Shown here: positions 6,553 through 8,550 of the stretch, piece by piece
Layout of the letters: each line of letters opens with the position of its first letter
Position numbering within the stretch: the stretch's first letter is position 1
Source of the DNA: Candidatus Omnitrophota bacterium
GTDB taxonomy: Bacteria; Omnitrophota; Gorgyraeia; Duberdicusellales; 4484-171
Direction of reading: 5' to 3'
DNA length: 8,550 nt
Assembly: GCA_023135855.1 (NCBI GenBank)
Contig: JAGLSH010000026.1
Coordinates: 1-8,550, forward strand
Translations under genes and position numbers: made by a program
Notes under the pieces: model-generated
What the model saw: the letters and a program-made list of their open reading frames with translations, nothing else
The model's database searches: none
What the model was told of the DNA's origin: nothing

Positions 6553-8409
6553 TTACTCTCTTTTTCTTGTTGAAGACAAAACTAACATTTTTAAAGATTC
6601 TTGATCTTTCATTCTCATCCAATTTGCATAAAAATCACCCTCACGTACAATCTGGGCAATTGCCATCAATGATCTTAAATGAAAATTTCTCTCATCTATT
6701 GATCCAACAAGAACAAAAATAATATGTACTGGCTCCTCCTCAGATGAAAACACTATCCCCTTACGAGCCCGCACAAGCACGATTTCAAATTTACTTTCAC
6801 CAGGGACAACAATATGAGGGATAGCTAAACCTTTCTCAAGTATTGTATGTGACTCGTCCTCTCTTTTTATTAATAAACTCTTTATCTGACTAGAATCAAT
6901 ATCTAATCGCAAAGAAAGCTTTTCAGAAATAAGTTGGAAAAAACTGTCTCTATCCATACCTTCTTCCAAATCCAAAACAATAGCGCCTTCCACTAAATGA
7001 TCAAATCTATCCTTTGTAATCCTATCGCGCTTATGAAGAATCTCTTTTAACTCATCTTCTAGGGAAGTATCAACAAATTCTTTTGCTGTAATCCTCTCTA
7101 CTAAATGCATAAGTGCGGAATGTCTCTTTATCTTTCTGACACTTAAGGCGAACCAAGCAAAACTAATCCCAATGAAAAAAGCACTTACAATGAGAGGTAT
7201 TTTACCCATCCCAAAAATTAAAATGCCATAAACAATAATGCCAACAATTTGAACCCAAGGATAAAATGGAGATTTAAAGGTTGGGCGATAATTTATAACT
7301 TTACTCTCGCGCATTATGATAACCGAAAAATTAACAAAAATAAAAAGAAGGATCATCAGTGTTGAAGCTATCTTTACCAAACTCTCAAGATCTAGAAAAA
7401 GTATTAAAACAAGCATGAATAGACCAGTAAAAATTATCGAAAAATAAGGAGTTTGGGATTTCTTAGATACAAGTGAAAATTTAGAAGGAAGTAAATCGTC
7501 TTTAGCCATAGCCAAAGGTATACGAGAAGAAGAAAGTATTCCAGCATTAGCTGTGCTAATAAAAGCAGTAAGCGCTGCTATAGAAAGAATTATAGCAAAC
7601 CCTATTCCGCCTAATTTTAAGGCTCCTTGAGTTAAGGGAGTAAAAGTAGAAGTTATTGCTAGAGGAGATAAAATACCAATAGTAACTGCTATGCAAAGAC
7701 AATAAATTATCTGAACAACAAAAAAAGATAAAAACATTCCTACCGGGATAGTCCGAAAAGGGTTTTTGGTATCTTCAGCAATAGCAGTAACTTTAGTAAG
7801 TCCGCCATAAGAGATGAAAACCATTCCAATTACCGGCAATAATGAACCTGGTCCTTCAGGGAAAAAAGGTTGAAAATTCTGCCAGGATATTTCTTTCATT
7901 CCCAAAAGAATATAAGTAAAACATATAAAAAGAAGAAAAGTAACCATTATATTCTGAATATGAGCAGTAAGTTTAACACTAAAAATATTCACTAATGCAA
8001 AAATTATGCAAAATGAAGCAGCAATTAATTTTATAAGCAAGTAAAATTGAGGATTATTCACTGAAGGAAGAAAATATTCCAAAAACATTCCAATACCAAT
8101 CAAAGCAAAAGCACTCTTTAAGCTAAGCGAAAACCAACCAGCTAAACCTCCAAATATACCTAAAAAAGGACCAAAGCTACGCTCGATAAAGAAATAAGTC
8201 CCTCCAGCCTTAGGCATTGCACTCAAAAGCTCTGATTTACTAAAAATAGAAGGAATCATCAAGAAACCAGCTATAAAATAAGCCAAAAGAATTGAAGGTC
8301 CACCATATTTATAAGCAATAGCCGGAAGAACAAATAGGCCTGATGAGATCATGGTTCCAGTAGCAATGCAGAAAATGTCCCATAAATTAAGCTTCTTTAC
8401 TGATTCCAT
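6553..8409 (-). CDS. APC-superfamily amino acid permease with C-terminal PTS EIIA-type domain
   Basis: A 618-residue inner-membrane transporter. Residues about 8-425 hold roughly twelve hydrophobic segments and the APC signatures: the broken first helix ATGTMISSGLFVLPA (16-30), MPKAGGTYFFIERSFG (65-80) and ISTANAGILSSSRIPLAMAKDDLLP (about 284-308). A charged, probably helical linker follows (about 425-473). The C-terminal domain (about 474-612) resembles fructose/nitrogen-type PTS EIIA: ILEKGLAIPHIVVPG carries the expected phosphorylatable His532, and VHIIFVLVGS and HLRSLMAIAQIV match later family blocks. The substrate cannot be read from sequence; amino acid transport is inferred from the family. 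The EIIA domain may sense PTS phosphorylation and gate transport, which is inference. No EI or HPr gene is in the window. The ATG fits the conserved N terminus but has no Shine-Dalgarno. Confidence 0.93.
   Translation of the reverse strand: MESVKKLNLWDIFCIATGTMISSGLFVLPAIAYKYGGPSILLAYFIAGFLMIPSIFSKSELLSAMPKAGGTYFFIERSFGPFLGIFGGLAGWFSLSLKSAFALIGIGMFLEYFLPSVNNPQFYLLIKLIAASFCIIFALVNIFSVKLTAHIQNIMVTFLLFICFTYILLGMKEISWQNFQPFFPEGPGSLLPVIGMVFISYGGLTKVTAIAEDTKNPFRTIPVGMFLSFFVVQIIYCLCIAVTIGILSPLAITSTFTPLTQGALKLGGIGFAIILSIAALTAFISTANAGILSSSRIPLAMAKDDLLPSKFSLVSKKSQTPYFSIIFTGLFMLVLILFLDLESLVKIASTLMILLFIFVNFSVIIMRESKVINYRPTFKSPFYPWVQIVGIIVYGILIFGMGKIPLIVSAFFIGISFAWFALSVRKIKRHSALMHLVERITAKEFVDTSLEDELKEILHKRDRITKDRFDHLVEGAIVLDLEEGMDRDSFFQLISEKLSLRLDIDSSQIKSLLIKREDESHTILEKGLAIPHIVVPGESKFEIVLVRARKGIVFSSEEEPVHIIFVLVGSIDERNFHLRSLMAIAQIVREGDFYANWMRMKDQESLKMLVLSSTRKRE
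6556..6990 (-). other. PTS EIIA (type 2)-like domain of the permease
   Basis: This subregion encodes about residues 474-618 of the transporter. The His codon of AIPH lies at 6816-6814. In PTS EIIA-2 and PtsN proteins this His accepts phosphate from HPr or NPr. The domain is complete in length and the flanking GLAIPH sequence is conserved, so phosphorylation is plausible but unproven. Confidence 0.85.
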
Positions 8410-8415
8410 GCCAAA

Positions 8416-8444
8416 ATGATACCATAATTTAAGACTTATATAAA
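8416..8444 (-). promoter_or_regulatory. Candidate promoter directly upstream of the permease gene
   Basis: On the minus strand TTTATA (8444-8439), a 17-base spacer and TATCAT (8421-8416) precede the permease ATG. The -10 box ends six bases before the start codon, so initiation seven bases downstream would coincide with the A of ATG and give a leaderless mRNA. This fits the absence of a ribosome site. If the short frame to the right is a real gene end, the promoter would overlap its last codons. Confidence 0.35.
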
Positions 8445-8550
8445 GAGCAATTTTCGAAGATTGTAATCATAAGTGCGACCGTTAAGGGATAAAAAAATGC
8501 CCTATAGCTCTCAAAATCTGTTATTTTGTAAGGTAGTGAAACCAACAAAA
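8429..8550 (-). CDS. Possible C-terminal tail of an unidentified gene, partial
   Basis: The minus-strand frame with codons starting at 8548 is open from the right edge for 39 codons to a TAA at 8431-8429, ending in FENCSLYKS. It contains a hydrophobic stretch (AFFYPLTVALMITIF). The other two minus frames are closed in the first 40 bases, and the plus strand has several stops. I do not recognise a family. It could be the tail of a gene beginning outside the window, 19 bp before the permease start, or merely a chance open stretch in intergenic DNA. Confidence 0.25.
   Translation of the reverse strand, partial: LLVSLPYKITDFESYRAFFYPLTVALMITIFENCSLYKS

Noticed and set aside
8485..8503. AGGGAT / ATGCCCT inverted repeat with a run of A/T between the arms, as a terminator
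   Set aside because: The T-run sits in the loop rather than after the stem, the stem is short and bulged, so it does not have the form of an intrinsic terminator.
8450..8510. FFYPLTVALMIT in the right-edge frame resembling the start of flavin reductase domains (YPxPVALVTT)
   Set aside because: The similarity covers only about ten residues and the frame ends soon after, so the rest of such a domain cannot be present.

Overview
This 8.55 kb AT-rich bacterial window is densely packed and every supported gene lies on the minus strand, so transcription runs from right to left. The organism cannot be fixed from the sequence. The split glycine decarboxylase, the unfused coaB and coaC, and an amino-acid-permease/PTS IIA fusion fit an uncultured, low-GC, probably anaerobic bacterium. 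Omnitrophota is my best guess, but a weak one.

In transcription order, the right edge (about 8429-8550) holds a short unidentified open frame that may be the tail of another gene. Next is a 618-residue APC-family amino acid transporter with a C-terminal PTS EIIA-type domain (8409-6553). It is followed by coaB (6526-5891) and coaC (5841-5281), two coenzyme A biosynthesis steps carried as separate genes, and by a short membrane-anchored RmuC-family protein (5269-4409). A long imperfect palindrome (4364-4418) overlaps the rmuC stop codon. Beyond it lies a DUF167/YggU gene interrupted by one in-frame TAA (4356-4132), whose 3' end overlaps the GTG start of a PgeF/YfiH-family gene (4145-3480).

A 77-bp gap (3403-3479) holds a plausible promoter with an overlapping dyad. 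It precedes a glycine cleavage cluster: gcvT (3402-2287), gcvH (2257-1880), gcvPA (1845-499) and the start of gcvPB (506-1, cut by the window edge). Together these give the T protein, the lipoyl carrier H protein and the two-subunit P protein. They decarboxylate glycine and pass its methylene carbon to tetrahydrofolate, giving CO2, NH3 and 5,10-methylene-THF, or run in reverse. The L protein (dihydrolipoamide dehydrogenase) and lipoylation enzymes are not in the window.

The most notable items are the transporter-EIIA fusion with a conserved phosphorylatable His, the single nonsense codon in an otherwise intact YggU frame, and the palindromic element between rmuC and yggU. No CRISPR array, tRNA, rRNA, insertion sequence or glycine riboswitch was seen, and no gene-free stretch exceeds 300 bases.
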